Source: Terriglobia bacterium
GTDB taxonomy: Bacteria > Acidobacteriota > Terriglobia > Bryobacterales > Bryobacteraceae
NCBI GenBank assembly: GCA_025358575.1
Contig: JANYJA010000112.1
Coordinates: forward strand, 1 to 34,458
Direction: 5' to 3'
Length of the DNA: 34,458 nt
Made by a program: the position numbers and the translations under genes. Shown here in pieces: positions 24,273-32,889 of the stretch. Positions within the stretch are counted from its first letter, which is position 1, and every line of letters begins with the position of its first letter. A model generated the notes under the pieces. It was not told the origin of the DNA. It saw nothing but the letters and a program-made list of their open reading frames with translations, and did no database searches.

Positions 24273-25370
24273 TTACGCAAGCTCGAACTTAACTACGGAA
24301 ATATCCTTATCGTTGAATTTGCCGAGCCCGAGCATCCCGGCGATCTCAATGTGCTCTACCTGGCAATTCATGAAATGACTGTCCTTGTCGGGTTTGGAGA
24401 GCGCGATGGACTGCATGCCCTTCGCCGCGCGCTGGGCGTCAAGCGCTTTCAATCCCGTTTTGTCCAGCGCCACCGGATCGGTCGCGAAGTACATGGTCTT
24501 GTGCTCCCAAACAAATTCGGGCTTGCCTCCGGGACCGCCGTGCCACTGGGCTTTTACGGCGTCGCAGATATGCAGCACCGCTTTTTTGCGAAACACGGGT
24601 AGGCTCACCACCGCGGGAATAAAAGCGCCGCACGCGTTGAGCGTTGGCGTGAGATGGCTCCGGTTCACATTGTTTACCATTCCGTGTGACATGTTCTTCA
24701 GGCAAATTGTGACGCCAGCCGACTGGTGGTGCTTCAGCACGGGTAAATTGATCAGCTTGTTAGCTTCCTGCGTAAGCACTTTAGCCACATGGGAACGGCG
24801 GAAACGCGCGTCGTTTGGGTCTTCGCCCGGCTTGGTCAGAGCCATTTCCATATAAACATTGGGGTCGTAACCGTCCATATCCAGTTGGACCTCGTCATAG
24901 TCTTCCGATGCTCCAGTCCAGCGAACCCCGGCTGGGAGCCATTTATCGATACCGGCGGTGACGATCTCGCGGCGATAGCGGCTGAAGACGATAATGTCGC
25001 GCGCGGCGACGCCCGCTTGCCGCAAACCGTCGATAATTTGGTTCAACACCAGGGCATCGGAACAGAGATTCGGACCGCCGACCGGGCTAACCTTGATCGC
25101 GACCACGTCGCCTTTCTGGAACAGGGACTTCCAGGCGTCGGGCCACGCGGGTGCGCTGGTCAGTTCGGTCATGCCCTTGTGCATCATCGATTCGATTGGC
25201 CCGGACTGGTAGACGCCGTTTTGAATAGAATCTGGATGGCGGACTTCAATCACGCGGCCGGGATAAGGACCGGGCATTCCATTCTTTACCGGCGACGACC
25301 CTTTAGCGGTTGCGCCAATCAACGCAGCTAGGAGCGGGGATTTGAGAAGTTCACGGCGACGGAGCGACAT
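24273..25370 (-). CDS. DUF362 domain protein with twin-arginine-like leader
   Basis: A 365-residue protein. The N-terminus (MSLRRRELLKSPLLAALIG) is a probable Tat leader. The DUF362 core is seen in VVAIKVSPVGGPNLCSDALV, then LINLPVLKHHQSAGVTICLKN and the end of the domain MYFATDPVALDKTGLKAL. DUF362 proteins often hold Fe-S clusters, but I see no CxxCxxC ferredoxin cluster here. Function unknown; export suggests a periplasmic redox or scaffolding role. Convergent with the PQQ gene and 29 bases downstream of the amidohydrolase on the same strand. Confidence 0.85.
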   Translation of the reverse strand: MSLRRRELLKSPLLAALIGATAKGSSPVKNGMPGPYPGRVIEVRHPDSIQNGVYQSGPIESMMHKGMTELTSAPAWPDAWKSLFQKGDVVAIKVSPVGGPNLCSDALVLNQIIDGLRQAGVAARDIIVFSRYRREIVTAGIDKWLPAGVRWTGASEDYDEVQLDMDGYDPNVYMEMALTKPGEDPNDARFRRSHVAKVLTQEANKLINLPVLKHHQSAGVTICLKNMSHGMVNNVNRSHLTPTLNACGAFIPAVVSLPVFRKKAVLHICDAVKAQWHGGPGGKPEFVWEHKTMYFATDPVALDKTGLKALDAQRAAKGMQSIALSKPDKDSHFMNCQVEHIEIAGMLGLGKFNDKDISVVKFELA

Positions 25371-25399
25371 GGGCGTATCTTATCGCGTTACGGTCAGGA

Positions 25400-27193
25400 T
25401 CAAAAATCAACCGACTGATAGACCACTTTACCCCCCACCACTGTCTGTAGCACCTTCACTCCCGCGATTTCCTTGGCTCCAATGTCCATGACATTGCGAT
25501 CTAGAACAATCACATCGGCTAACTTGCCGACTTCGAGCGACCCGGTCTCCCGTTCCTGATGCAGCTCGTAAGATGAATTCATCGTAATCGCCCGCACGGC
25601 GGCACTCCGGGACAAACCGGAATCTTCGCCGAGCCGTCCGGCATATCTGTCGTCCGCGGTGGGAGAGTTGAGCCGGGTCACGCCGACCTTTAAGGCGAAC
25701 CATTCGTCCAGCTCGTCGACGGGCCAATCGCTACCGTAGGCCACGCGCGCTCCCGAGAGGGCAAGATATCCTTCCGGCTCGAGCACTTTGAAGCGATCGG
25801 GTCCGAGATAGTCGCGAAGGCCGTCAACGGTATCGGGCGCGGGTTTGGCCCACTGGAAGGATAGAACCGGGATCGCGTCCAATTGAGCGAAACGCGCGAA
25901 ATCCGCCGGGTCGACAATCTCGTCATGGGCGATCGCCGCCCGGATGTCGTGCCCGGCGAATTCGCGGCGCATTGCCTCCACTGCGTCCAGCCCCTCGCGC
26001 ACGGCGCGGTCGCCGTCTGCGTGCATGTGCGGCTCCATGCCTGACTTTGCCAATTCAAGCAAAATCAAGCGCAACGCGCCGGGCCGAAAATAGACGTCGG
26101 GACCTCGACTCGGTCCCGGCTCCCAAAGTGGATTCTCAGCCGAGCCTCGATTCACCAGATAAGGCTTCAGCATGGCGCCGGTGAAGGCCGGTGCCGCGAT
26201 CACGCCATCCAGAAAGAGTTTCGCGTTGCGCACGGTTATGCTGGGTGCCGCTAAAACGCGCCCCCGGTCGAAACGTTTCGCGATTTCCTTTACGGCCGAG
26301 ACTGCTTTGGCAGGGTCACCCGCGTCGTCGGGACGAATGAGCGGCGCGAAATGCGCACGCGCTGTTAAGCCTCCGGTACGCGCGACGGCTGAAAAGGCTT
26401 CCATCGCCGCGGGGTCGGCCGCGGCATCGAGGAAGGTCGTCACACCCTGCCTGCGCAGGGCATCAAGCGCCGCGCGTGCGGCGGCAATATTGTCCTCCGG
26501 GGTGGGCTTGGGAAGAAGCTTGGTTACGGGTTCGTACGCGGCATCCTCCAGAATTCCTGTCGGCGTTCCCGAAGAATCGTGAACGACCACGCCGCCGAGA
26601 GGATCTGCGGTTTTGCCGGTGATTCCGGCAATTGCGAGACCGCGTGAATTCGCGAGCACGGTGTGGCCAAACGACGACATCACGGAAATCGGACGTTGTG
26701 TCTTTAAGACATCCAAAGTTCCTTTGGTTACTAAGGTCCCTAATGGACGCATGTCTTGTTGGAACCAGTTGACCACTTCAAGCCAGCCATCGGGCTCCTT
26801 GGTGCGGGTGCTGTCCAAACAATCCTGAATCTTCGCCTGAAATTGAGCGGTTGTAAGCGCCTGGTAGTTCAAATTGCACTTCAGGAGCTGTGCGCCGCCC
26901 GACAAAGGATGCATGTGGCCATCCACTAGCCCCGGCATCAGCATCCGCTTGCGCAGGTCGATTACCTTGGTGCTGGGGCCGATAAATCCCGCCGCCCCGT
27001 CATCGTCACCTACGTACACGATTTTTCCCGCGCGAATCGCCAGAGCACTTTTCACGCTGTCGGCGGCGTCGACCGTGTAGACATAACCGCGGCGATACAC
27101 CGTATCCGCGGAATCGGCAGCGGCGCTCGCCGCGCAAAACGAGATGAAAGTCAGGAATGTGAAGACAACCCGAGACCTAACGCACAATAGCAA
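25400..27193 (-). CDS. Secreted YtcJ-type amidohydrolase
   Basis: A 597-residue metal-dependent amidohydrolase with a signal peptide (FTFLTFISFCAASAAAD), unusual since most YtcJ/NfdA-type relatives are cytoplasmic. The metal site is visible: the beta-1 motif PGLVDGHMHPLSGG (HxH), the later His of MHADGDRAVREGLDAV, and the Asp of YGSDWPVDELD. Domains: small N-terminal beta sandwich, TIM barrel with the family insert, then the C-terminal sandwich strand KLADVIVLDRNVMD. Substrate probably an amide, N-formyl compound or similar; not determined. Start is TTG 27193, chosen because it gives the signal peptide; the gene upstream (27228) is on the same strand, 34 bases away. Confidence 0.88.
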   Translation of the reverse strand: MLLCVRSRVVFTFLTFISFCAASAAADSADTVYRRGYVYTVDAADSVKSALAIRAGKIVYVGDDDGAAGFIGPSTKVIDLRKRMLMPGLVDGHMHPLSGGAQLLKCNLNYQALTTAQFQAKIQDCLDSTRTKEPDGWLEVVNWFQQDMRPLGTLVTKGTLDVLKTQRPISVMSSFGHTVLANSRGLAIAGITGKTADPLGGVVVHDSSGTPTGILEDAAYEPVTKLLPKPTPEDNIAAARAALDALRRQGVTTFLDAAADPAAMEAFSAVARTGGLTARAHFAPLIRPDDAGDPAKAVSAVKEIAKRFDRGRVLAAPSITVRNAKLFLDGVIAAPAFTGAMLKPYLVNRGSAENPLWEPGPSRGPDVYFRPGALRLILLELAKSGMEPHMHADGDRAVREGLDAVEAMRREFAGHDIRAAIAHDEIVDPADFARFAQLDAIPVLSFQWAKPAPDTVDGLRDYLGPDRFKVLEPEGYLALSGARVAYGSDWPVDELDEWFALKVGVTRLNSPTADDRYAGRLGEDSGLSRSAAVRAITMNSSYELHQERETGSLEVGKLADVIVLDRNVMDIGAKEIAGVKVLQTVVGGKVVYQSVDF

Positions 27194-27227
27194 AACCCCT
27201 CCGTCCCTTTACAACCCTGTGCACCCG

Positions 27228-27683
27228 TTACCGATAGGGGAACCCGCCAGGCCCGCCAATCTCCAAGCGAGAAAGCCGGACTTTGATGAGCACATGCTGC
27301 AGCACCGACCCAGACCCGTCCTTCGCCGTGAGCCCCACGAATTCATGAAGCGTTTGCGAAATTTCATGAAATGCTCTACGATCTTTTGCGGCGTGACTTT
27401 GAAGCAGCCTCGACGCGTACAGAAGTGCACCGGGAACGACGAAAAGGACGCATGCAGTTGCCGTCGAGATTGGATCTCGATAGATCTGGCTCAACCCTCT
27501 GGACCCGTATAAGTTCCCCAGGTAACTGAGGCCAATCAGTATCATCATGGCCGATAAAACAATCAGCGCGCGATGCCAGAAAAAAGCCCGACGGGAGCTT
27601 GATTTTAAGCGTTCGGCTAACGCCAGCAAACCCTCTAATTCCCCGGCGTCGACGCTTGATTGAGTTTGGCTATCAAGAGGCAC
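27228..27683 (-). CDS. Small membrane protein with two TM helices, partner of the GTPase
   Basis: A 151-residue protein with a soluble N-terminal helix (~residues 12-32), two hydrophobic helices (~38-60, ALIVLSAMMILIGLSYLG; ~72-94, ATACVLFVVPGALLYAS) and a soluble C-terminal tail. It starts at GTG 27683 inside the GTPase gene, an 11-base overlap, so the two are translationally coupled. I do not recognise a family. The helical hairpin with cytoplasmic ends could recruit the GTPase to the membrane. Codon use is less G+C-rich than in the metabolic genes around it, which hints at transfer. Confidence 0.78.
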   Translation of the reverse strand: MPLDSQTQSSVDAGELEGLLALAERLKSSSRRAFFWHRALIVLSAMMILIGLSYLGNLYGSRGLSQIYRDPISTATACVLFVVPGALLYASRLLQSHAAKDRRAFHEISQTLHEFVGLTAKDGSGSVLQHVLIKVRLSRLEIGGPGGFPYR

Positions 27684-28497
27684 AATTTCGGTCTACCCTC
27701 CGCAACAATCCAGTGATCAGTTGGTCTCTTTGCGATGACTTAAGCTTCGATGGAATGGTATGGCCCGCCCACTCCATATCCTCTAAGATTGCACATACAG
27801 GAACCGAATCCCAGTTGAAATTAAGTGATCCAACGGACTCCGACAGAGCATTCAGCTCGTTGACAAATTCATTGTTTCCGTAAGGTGAATAATAGTTTTC
27901 CGCTGCATCCAAGTCATCCGAATAAAGATCGCATTTCGTGGAAACGACGATCATCCAAATGGGTTTATGATGTTTCAGGATACTCCGCTGCACAAGACTG
28001 CAGCTTCGTCGGAGATCCGCGATCTCCTGGAGTAACATGTATTCGCGATACTTCTGAATCGAATCCACACCTCTCTTTTGAAGCGCGCTCCGGGCAGGCT
28101 TGCTCCTAAGCGTCGCGTATCCGTTCGCCGCGACGTGGAGGACGCCGGAAATCGGCTGCTTACCTTCGAAAATGCGTGTCGCCGCCTCATACCTGGCCCC
28201 AATTTCTTGACCGGGAATCGTTACCAGACGGATCCGCTTCTTGGGGGCCAGCACCTTGCCTTCCTCGGAAGTAGGCGATGGTTGAACCGGCAGCGGATGT
28301 CCTCGCTCATAAGCTTCGCCGGTTAAGTGTTCAAGCAAGACGCTCTTGCCGATACCAGGCATTCCGGTAATACCAATCAAGCTCTTCTTACCAAGCAGGT
28401 ATGACGTGATCTTTTCCCAAACCGAGAGAATCTCGTCCTTGTGCTTGTAGCCCTCTTCGATCGCCGGAATTACCCAGGAAGCGTGTTCGATTGGCAT
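27673..28497 (-). CDS. P-loop GTPase-like protein of unknown role
   Basis: A 274-residue soluble protein. An amphipathic N-terminal segment (~7-36, IPAIEEGYKHKDEILSVWEK) precedes the G domain. G1/Walker A is perfect at 45-52 (GMPGIGKS). The G3 position reads TIPGQE (~93-98), where Ras-like GTPases have DxxGQE; the Asp is replaced by Thr. G4 is STKCDLY (~186-192), matching the (N/T)KxD guanine-specificity motif. It is therefore probably a GTPase with a divergent switch II. No AAA or STAND domains. It overlaps the two-TM partner and starts 39 bases after the end of the PLP-enzyme gene on the same strand. Function unknown; signalling, trafficking-like or defence roles are guesses. Confidence 0.82.
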   Translation of the reverse strand: MPIEHASWVIPAIEEGYKHKDEILSVWEKITSYLLGKKSLIGITGMPGIGKSVLLEHLTGEAYERGHPLPVQPSPTSEEGKVLAPKKRIRLVTIPGQEIGARYEAATRIFEGKQPISGVLHVAANGYATLRSKPARSALQKRGVDSIQKYREYMLLQEIADLRRSCSLVQRSILKHHKPIWMIVVSTKCDLYSDDLDAAENYYSPYGNNEFVNELNALSESVGSLNFNWDSVPVCAILEDMEWAGHTIPSKLKSSQRDQLITGLLRRVDRNCAS

Positions 28498-28536
28498 GGC
28501 TGGTAGATCGTCATCATACCACCGTGCGTCTTGACC

Positions 28537-29772
28537 TCAGCCCACCGCTTTCGTTAGAACCTCGTGCAAGCGCCGAGCCACAATCGACTCCTCGCCCGGC
28601 TCGAGCATCCAGACTCCCACGACAATCGTGTTCTCATCGGACACCAATCCAGCCGATCCCGATGTCCGGCCAGTGGCGGGATTGAGCTCAATTGCGGGCG
28701 ACCCGTTGCGCAGTTCTTCAGCCACCGCCAGCGGGCTCTTGCGGACCTTGCTTTGGTCATAACGCAAGATCAGATGCGGCACGTGGTTGGCGGCGGGGGG
28801 CGTAACGATCTCATATTTCAGCGTGGGAACATCTTTGAGCATCGCGGCGATCCTTTCCGCGCGGCGTTGAAATCCAGCTTGCATCTCCTCTTCGTTCTGG
28901 CCCACGAACCAATCCACAGCCGCCACCATTCCGATGATCTGCTCTTTCGCGACCTTCATACCCCGGCCGACGGTCTCATCGTAGGGGTTATTGTTAAGCG
29001 CAGCGGCCTCAATGAGGTCTTTGCGGCCTAGCAACAAACCGGCATTCTGAGGACCGCGCATTCCTTTCCCGCCGGAAAAGGTGACTAAGTCGAAACCCAT
29101 TTGGGTATAAGCCCATAGATTCGAAATTGGCGGAACATCGGCGGCGGCGTCATTGAAGCAGGGCACTTGATGCTGGTGCGCCACGCGGATCCAATTCTCG
29201 CGGCTGATCTGTCCTTGTTCCGCGGCGTTGAAGAAGTGGCACATGACGGTGCGATCTGTAAAAGCGCGCTCGTATTCAGCTGGGGTTTCAACTTCTATGA
29301 AACGAGCGCCGCAATTTTTGATCGCGTGATCGTAGCCGTAGCGATGCGCCTTTTGAATGATGACTTCATTCTTCAAACTCTGAACGTCATTGGGCAGCAA
29401 CTCCATGGCAGCTCGGTTCCCGACGGTCATGCACGCCGCGGTGCCCAGTGTAAGCGCGGAAGCGGCTCCGGCGCTCACGAGTGCACCTTCGCACTTCAAC
29501 TTACTTGCTAAATATTCCCCGGCCTTCTTCTGTAACTCGGCCAGGCGCACTGGATGCTTCGCCGCCAACGCCACCGCGGCCTGCACTCGCGGCGGCATCA
29601 CGGATGCCGTGAACATAGTGTAAGTGCCAGCCGCATTGATGATCTTAGTTACGCCGAGTTTGTCATAATAATCGATGCCAGCCTCCTGCCCTGGTTGGGT
29701 CTTAGCCGCGGCCAGCAATGCGGGGGCCGCCGCTCCCATGCCAAAGAATGTCCGTCGCGTGCTTGATTTCAT
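28537..29772 (-). CDS. Tat-exported SelA-like PLP-dependent enzyme (paralogue 1)
   Basis: A 411-residue fold-type I PLP enzyme of the SelA / D-glucosaminate-6-phosphate ammonia-lyase branch. The leader STRRTFFGMGAAAPALLAAA is a twin-arginine-type signal. Core features: YYDKLGVTKIINAAGTYT at the start of the domain, VSAGAASALTLGTAA, the cofactor Asp208 (FNDAAAD) and the Schiff-base Lys236 in FSGGKGMRGPQNAG. It is not a selenocysteine synthase by context: no selB or selD is present and it is exported. Export of a PLP enzyme is unusual; Tat would allow folding with cofactor in the cytoplasm. Good ribosome-binding site GGAG five bases before ATG. Third gene of the operon 32816-28537, nine bases after the PQQ gene. 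Confidence 0.88.
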   Translation of the reverse strand: MKSSTRRTFFGMGAAAPALLAAAKTQPGQEAGIDYYDKLGVTKIINAAGTYTMFTASVMPPRVQAAVALAAKHPVRLAELQKKAGEYLASKLKCEGALVSAGAASALTLGTAACMTVGNRAAMELLPNDVQSLKNEVIIQKAHRYGYDHAIKNCGARFIEVETPAEYERAFTDRTVMCHFFNAAEQGQISRENWIRVAHQHQVPCFNDAAADVPPISNLWAYTQMGFDLVTFSGGKGMRGPQNAGLLLGRKDLIEAAALNNNPYDETVGRGMKVAKEQIIGMVAAVDWFVGQNEEEMQAGFQRRAERIAAMLKDVPTLKYEIVTPPAANHVPHLILRYDQSKVRKSPLAVAEELRNGSPAIELNPATGRTSGSAGLVSDENTIVVGVWMLEPGEESIVARRLHEVLTKAVG

Positions 29773-29781
29773 GAGTGCTCC

Positions 29782-32085
29782 TTAGTCCGGCAGTCCAAAA
29801 GAAAGAATGTTGCCGTTTACGGCGACCGCGATGTATTGCTTACCCTTCGCTTGGTAAGTCATCGGTGAAGCGTGCCACTTCGCGCTTAACGGAAAGTGCC
29901 AAAGTAACTGCCCGGCTTTTGCATCCAGAGCGCTAAATGAGCCATCGTCGTTGCCGAAAAACACCAGGCCGCCAGCCGTGGCGAGCACGCCGCCCCAAGC
30001 TTCCCCGGAACCAACCTGCTCATGCTCCCAGGCAATTTTCCCGGTTTGCGGATCGATGGCGCGAAGATACTTACGCGGCATCTCGGACGCCACCGGTCGC
30101 GCCGAGCCACCGTAGAACGACTCGCCTTGCTTCCACCATTCGGAATTCTTGCTGAAAACGTTGCATTTTTCGAGCGCCAGCAAGTAAAACAAACCGGTTC
30201 CGGGATGATAAGCCGTCGACATCCAGTTTGACGCCCCGTCCATCGATGGGCATATTTCAGTTCCTTCCACCGAAGGCAGCCAGCCGGCCCCCAGCACGGG
30301 CCGTCCGTCCGGACCTATGCTTGTCGCCCACGTCAGCTTCTTCACGAATGGACTCGCTGCGAGGAATTTGCCTTCTGCGCGATCCAGAATATAGAAGAAT
30401 CCGTTGCGGTTGCCCTGAAGCAGTAACTTGCGCGGCGCGCCATGATATTCCATGTCTACTAACATGGGCGTCTCTGTCGCATCCCAGTCATGCAGGTCAT
30501 GCGGCGTGAACTGATAATGCCATTTCCGCTTGCCCGTTTTCGGATCGAGCGCCACCACCGAATCAGTGTAGAGGTTGTCGCCCTTGCGCTCGTCTCCATT
30601 GAAATCGGGACAAGGATTGCCGATCGGCCACATCAGGGTATCGGTCTCCGTATCGTAGGTTCCAGTCAGCCACGTAGCTCCGCAGCCATGCTCCAATGCC
30701 CGCCCCACCCAAGTGCTGGCCTCGGGATCGCCCGGCGCGGGGATCGGCCAGAAACGCCAAATGTGCTCGCCGGTCTCAGCGCGGAAGGCATTCAATTGCC
30801 CCCGAATTCCTTCATCTCCGCCCGAGACACCGGCCACTACCAAGTCGCCCACCACCAGAGGCGCCGAAGTAGAACCATAATGTTTTGTGGAGTCGGCCAT
30901 CTCGACATCCCACAGCAATCCGCCGGTGAGACGATGGAGCGCGAGTAAGTGAGCGTTGTCGGTTACCAGAAAGACGCGGTCCCCGAGTAAAGCCACGCCG
31001 CGATTGATACCGCCCGAGGCATCGCCAACTAAACCCTTCGACGCTGGCCGGTTATATTCCCATATCTGCCGCCCGGTGCTCGCATCCAGGGCATACGCCG
31101 AATTCACCTGAGTCACATACATCACTCCATCCGCCACTACCGGGGTTACTTCCAAAGTGTGTCCGCCGCCAAGCGAAAACATCCACTGTGGCGCAAGATT
31201 TTTCACGTTTGCGGTGGTGATTTGGGCCAGGTCGGAGTAGCGGTTCCCGCCGAGCTTCCCGTGATAGGAAGGCCATTCGCCGGACTTCGGATGCGCGACG
31301 GATTCCCACGCGACGCCGCCCGGCAGCGGCGCGCCCAGCGCAACGTCGGGTCCAGGCTTCCACTCGGGCATGTGGCTCAAAAATGCGATCAGGTTCCGCG
31401 TTTCTACTTCGCTGCCCGTCCAAGGCGGCATGGCGGAGTGAGCATCCCGTTGCACCGATGAAATTTGGCTGGTGGAGAGAAGATGCAACCGGCCGTCAAG
31501 TCCCTGAAGCTGCATGTCCGCGCCGCTCTCATTCCGGATGAACCCGCGCAATTGCCCACCCTTGTTCAGCACTACTGTAGCCACCGCATAACCCGCAACC
31601 CTTCGCGTATCGGGATTCCGCAGCGACGTTTCCACCTCGGCTAAAGTGAGTTTCTTCGCCGCTTCGGTAAGGTCGGGACCGTTCGCTCTTCCCCTTCCCC
31701 ATGCCATGTGGCACTCCGCGCACTTCCCTTTGCCGAAAAACAACGCTTGCCCCGCGCTCGCGTCTCCAGCAACCGCCGTTTTCATTAGCGGCAGGACCCT
31801 TGACTGAAGGAAAGCCACAAGATGGTTGAGTTCCTCCGGGGGCACGGTGAAGGCCGGCATCCCCACATCGGGAATGCCATGCACAATCAAGTCGCGAATC
31901 GCGCTTTCGGTTTCCATGCGCGATCGAAATCCGTGACCGATTGCCGGCGCCCGTTCGCCGCCCAGCCCGTCTTGCCCGTGACAGCCTGCGCAGCGAATGT
32001 TAAAGCGGCCGCGACCGGCTTCCACGTCGCCGGGGGCCGAAGCAAACGCCGGGATAACCAACAGCAGAAGTGATAGTGATCTCAT
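29782..32085 (-). CDS. Secreted diheme cytochrome c-PQQ dehydrogenase fusion
   Basis: A 767-residue periplasmic quinohaemoprotein. After the signal peptide (MRSLSLLLLVIPAFASA) come two haem c sites: CAGCH at 32-36, with a downstream GMPAF supplying a likely axial Met, and CAECH at 122-126, in a module like the haem-binding domains of Planctomycete/Acidobacterial dehydrogenases (GFIRNESG, SSVQRDAHSAMPP). Residues ~265-767 are the PQQ propeller: GKLGGNRYSDLAQITTANVK and HDLHDWDATETPML. Canonical quinohaemoprotein alcohol dehydrogenases carry one C-terminal haem; here two are N-terminal. Electrons can thus pass directly to a terminal acceptor. Its ATG overlaps the end of the CBM9-like gene. Substrate unknown. 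Confidence 0.93.
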   Translation of the reverse strand: MRSLSLLLLVIPAFASAPGDVEAGRGRFNIRCAGCHGQDGLGGERAPAIGHGFRSRMETESAIRDLIVHGIPDVGMPAFTVPPEELNHLVAFLQSRVLPLMKTAVAGDASAGQALFFGKGKCAECHMAWGRGRANGPDLTEAAKKLTLAEVETSLRNPDTRRVAGYAVATVVLNKGGQLRGFIRNESGADMQLQGLDGRLHLLSTSQISSVQRDAHSAMPPWTGSEVETRNLIAFLSHMPEWKPGPDVALGAPLPGGVAWESVAHPKSGEWPSYHGKLGGNRYSDLAQITTANVKNLAPQWMFSLGGGHTLEVTPVVADGVMYVTQVNSAYALDASTGRQIWEYNRPASKGLVGDASGGINRGVALLGDRVFLVTDNAHLLALHRLTGGLLWDVEMADSTKHYGSTSAPLVVGDLVVAGVSGGDEGIRGQLNAFRAETGEHIWRFWPIPAPGDPEASTWVGRALEHGCGATWLTGTYDTETDTLMWPIGNPCPDFNGDERKGDNLYTDSVVALDPKTGKRKWHYQFTPHDLHDWDATETPMLVDMEYHGAPRKLLLQGNRNGFFYILDRAEGKFLAASPFVKKLTWATSIGPDGRPVLGAGWLPSVEGTEICPSMDGASNWMSTAYHPGTGLFYLLALEKCNVFSKNSEWWKQGESFYGGSARPVASEMPRKYLRAIDPQTGKIAWEHEQVGSGEAWGGVLATAGGLVFFGNDDGSFSALDAKAGQLLWHFPLSAKWHASPMTYQAKGKQYIAVAVNGNILSFGLPD

Positions 32086-32816
32086 TTTTCAAATTTGATT
32101 GTTCCGAAATTTTCCGGAACGTGATTGGGGTCGCGGTTCACCACACAAGTCGGCTGCCAGCACATGAAATGGCGCTGCGGGTCGGCACCGAGCCCTTCGA
32201 TGCGGTACAGATTGGCACGCCACTTGGTGCCGGCTTTCACGCTCTGCTCGGAAATAGACCGCAGCGGTATTTTGGCGGCGGCGTACCAGATTTTACTTTT
32301 CTCATCGATGCGCGCGCTGGTCCGCCAACCCGAACGCCAAGTCTGGTCGTAGCTTTCCTTATCCAGGTTGATGGCTAAGTCGATCCAGTCTCCGGTTGGC
32401 GCAATCTCAAATTCCCGGTAATGCCGAATGTGCGTCCAATCATCGCCCAGAAACATTTCCACCACATCGCGATCCCAAAGCTTGTCCCGCGGACCGCCCC
32501 CCTTGGCTGGAAGGAAAAGATTCAGGTCTTTGAAAGGACACTCAAAGAGCAAATAAAGGTGGGTATCCGTCCAGAATCCACGCACCTTCGATGCAAATTT
32601 CGGATAGTCCACCACGTGGCTGCAGTCTTTCGAGATCGACGTTACCGAAGCCGCTTTCCATGTGGATGAACCGGGGTCTGTGTTCAACTCGGGCGCGCCC
32701 GATCTCCGGTGAATCGTGAAGCTCGCCGTGGGCTGGTCTACCTTGCAAACTTCCTGCGCCTGTAGAGCGGCGGTCGCAAGAAAAAGAATTGTCGGAAACA
32801 GCGCGCATTTATTCAT
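32082..32816 (-). CDS. Secreted carbohydrate-binding family 9-like protein
   Basis: A 244-residue protein from the ATG at 32816, the start that gives a signal peptide (MNKCALFPTILFLATAALQAQ); the frame is open to 33041, but that part crosses the divergent promoter. The mature region follows the CBM9-like / DUF1083 beta-sandwich: STWKAASVTS, WTDTHLYLLFEC, LWDRDVVEMFLGDD, YREFEIAPTGDWIDLAIN, and a C-terminal WQPTCVVNRDPNHVPENFGTIKFE, which is the usual family ending. It may bind a sugar or deliver substrate; family members are often found with dehydrogenases and esterases. First gene of the operon that continues into the cytochrome-PQQ enzyme (four-base overlap). Confidence 0.88.
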   Translation of the reverse strand: MNKCALFPTILFLATAALQAQEVCKVDQPTASFTIHRRSGAPELNTDPGSSTWKAASVTSISKDCSHVVDYPKFASKVRGFWTDTHLYLLFECPFKDLNLFLPAKGGGPRDKLWDRDVVEMFLGDDWTHIRHYREFEIAPTGDWIDLAINLDKESYDQTWRSGWRTSARIDEKSKIWYAAAKIPLRSISEQSVKAGTKWRANLYRIEGLGADPQRHFMCWQPTCVVNRDPNHVPENFGTIKFEK

Positions 32817-32846
32817 ACCGGTTTCTATTGTGGTATCACAGTCGGA

Positions 32847-32871
32847 GTGTTCGGATAAAGATTCCGAACAC
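32847..32871. promoter_or_regulatory. Perfect 9-7-9 inverted repeat in a divergent promoter
   Basis: GTGTTCGGA-TAAAGAT-TCCGAACAC lies between the divergent CBM9-like (start 32816) and PLP-enzyme (start 32890) genes, ending just before the GGGAG ribosome-binding site of the latter. A nine-base perfect arm with a seven-base spacer is the form of a dimeric repressor operator and could control both transcripts. A smaller TGTG-N4-CACA lies at 32829-32840. Confidence 0.5.
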
Positions 32872-32889
32872 CAGGGAGAATTCAAAACC

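Noticed and set aside
28537-29772. Reading the PLP enzyme as true selenocysteine synthase (selA)
   Set aside because: Tat leader, no selB/selD or tRNA-Sec nearby, and a better fit to the SelA-like ammonia-lyase branch.
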